Source: Anaeromicropila herbilytica (GTDB taxonomy: Bacteria; Bacillota; Clostridia; Lachnospirales; Lachnospiraceae). Taken from it: a DNA stretch of 64,000 nt. The stretch covers positions 4,971,001 through 5,035,000 of the forward strand of contig NZ_AP024169.1 of NCBI RefSeq assembly GCF_016591975.1, in the 5' to 3' direction. The translations under genes and the position numbers were made by a program. How positions within the stretch are numbered: position 1 is the stretch's first letter; the number at the start of each line of letters is the position of its first letter. The notes under the pieces were generated by a model. That model worked only from the letters and a program-made list of their open reading frames with translations, was not told where the DNA came from and made no database searches. Shown piece by piece: positions 63,237-64,000 of the stretch.

Positions 63237-64000
63237 CTATGACTCATGTATCATTTCGTCCATATTTTTTGCTATTTTTTTCACTAACACTTGTTTTTGT
63301 CTTGTTAGTATTGTAATTTCCTTATTACCTAATGGCTGTAGTAGGCGATCATTAATTTCATATATTTTTCTCGCGTCTTGATTAATAGACTCGTATTTAT
63401 TACTAATTTGCTCATTTGTAAAGTCTATTTTAATTAATGGAAGATTTCTTAATATTCCTGTTCCATTTGTTACATACCCTTTGTCAAAATTACTTCCTCT
63501 ATTAACAATAATACGGGCAATTAGTGGATGCATAAGATATGCTTGTAGAAATTCAAGCGTATACCTACTTTCTTGTTTTTGAGCAATTCCGCAGAATCCA
63601 GCAGTTTCTCCACTAGCTATGATATAATTCTTTTTATCATATAAATACTTTGGATAATCTCTCCACATAACGCCAATAATTAATTTCTCGGTACCATTGA
63701 ACCTTGTTAATCCTTGATTTCTTCCATATTGATACCAATCATCTGGATGGCCTTCTGCATATGGGACATCTCTGTCTGTCTTTCTACCAGAGATTTGCCT
63801 TGGAACAATGATAGAGTACCTGTCTTTAAGATATGCCAGCGTATACGGATATTCCTCCATCATGCGTTTCGCCTGGATTAACTTACCTTCATTATCATAA
63901 GGAAAGATAATCCACTTATTTGTTTCATAAGCATCATAAGTAGAAATTTGTCTCTCTTTTTGATTGTTTGGTTTAAAATAAGGCCTTAAAATTGCTTTCT
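63237..64000 (-). CDS. C-terminal part of a second DNA methyltransferase/specificity protein, partial
   Basis: The frame is open to the right edge, so the N-terminus is missing. The 253 visible residues start KAILRPYFKPNNQKERQIST and contain NKWIIFPYDNEGKLI, MMEEYPYTLAYLKDRY and YIIASGETAGFCGIAQKQES. This pattern is the TaqI/Eco57I-type C-terminal recognition domain. The catalytic domain would lie beyond 64000. Together with the neighbouring methyltransferase it suggests a two-methylase or type IIG-like system with the nuclease outside the window. Confidence 0.75.
   Translation of the reverse strand, partial: KAILRPYFKPNNQKERQISTYDAYETNKWIIFPYDNEGKLIQAKRMMEEYPYTLAYLKDRYSIIVPRQISGRKTDRDVPYAEGHPDDWYQYGRNQGLTRFNGTEKLIIGVMWRDYPKYLYDKKNYIIASGETAGFCGIAQKQESRYTLEFLQAYLMHPLIARIIVNRGSNFDKGYVTNGTGILRNLPLIKIDFTNEQISNKYESINQDARKIYEINDRLLQPLGNKEITILTRQKQVLVKKIAKNMDEMIHES

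Overview
The window looks like a chromosomal stretch of an anaerobic, low-GC, motile, spore-lineage Firmicute of the Lachnospiraceae/Clostridiales. The evidence is the strong A+T bias, AGGAGG-type ribosome sites, frequent TTG/GTG starts, a BofA-like protein, a flagellin with a sigma-D-like promoter, several GH13 amylases and a late cobalamin operon. It resembles Lachnoclostridium (Clostridium) phytofermentans; that species guess comes from memory of gene content, not from a search.

Layout. 1-2.5 kb (minus): the start of a Tad/Flp pilus locus (prepilin peptidase, CpaE/TadZ-like protein, CpaF ATPase running off the left edge). 2.7-3.5 kb: divergent bofA-like and yaaL-like genes. 3.6-16.2 kb: a maltodextrin locus on the minus strand (malQ, glgP, malE, malF, malG, GH13 lipoprotein amylase) with a divergent LacI-type regulator. 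Its first gene, malQ, is split by a 1450-bp ISL3-family insertion sequence with a perfect 8-bp target duplication. 16.3-21.8 kb: fliS, flagellin and a 1102-aa FliK-like protein behind a sigma-D-like promoter. 22.2-27.5 kb: a second GH13 enzyme, a small membrane protein, a FIST sensor paired with a soluble chemotaxis transducer, and a secreted protein. 28.1-35.9 kb: a plus-strand late cobalamin operon (cobT, cobU, cobS, a CobU-like paralogue, cobC, cbiB, cobD, cbiP) followed by cobO. 36-42.6 kb (minus): an FtsX-type ABC transporter, a two-component system, a membrane protein and a YfcE phosphodiesterase. 43-45.7 kb: a CadC-like repressor and a Zn/Cd P-type ATPase. 45.8-49 kb: Nudix hydrolase, S1-domain protein, small alarmone synthetase. 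49-54.3 kb: a heterodimeric ABC exporter behind a short-peptide/terminator leader, then an L,D-transpeptidase. 54.4-57.4 kb: GNAT acetyltransferase and a second two-component system. 57.9-60.9 kb: transketolase and transaldolase. 61.4-64 kb: two adjacent adenine methyltransferase genes, the second cut by the right edge.

The most unusual signals are non-coding. (1) A dispersed family of hairpins with compensatory stem changes carries or sequesters the ribosome site of three unrelated genes and occurs twice more away from genes. (2) A 297-bp MITE-like element with 7-bp target duplications sits just upstream of the cobalamin promoter and contains one of those copies. (3) A BmrB-like attenuator candidate precedes the ABC exporter. 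(4) There is a compact three-way-junction element at 53.4 kb. (5) A long structured leader precedes the S1 protein gene. No CRISPR array, tRNA, rRNA or prophage was seen.
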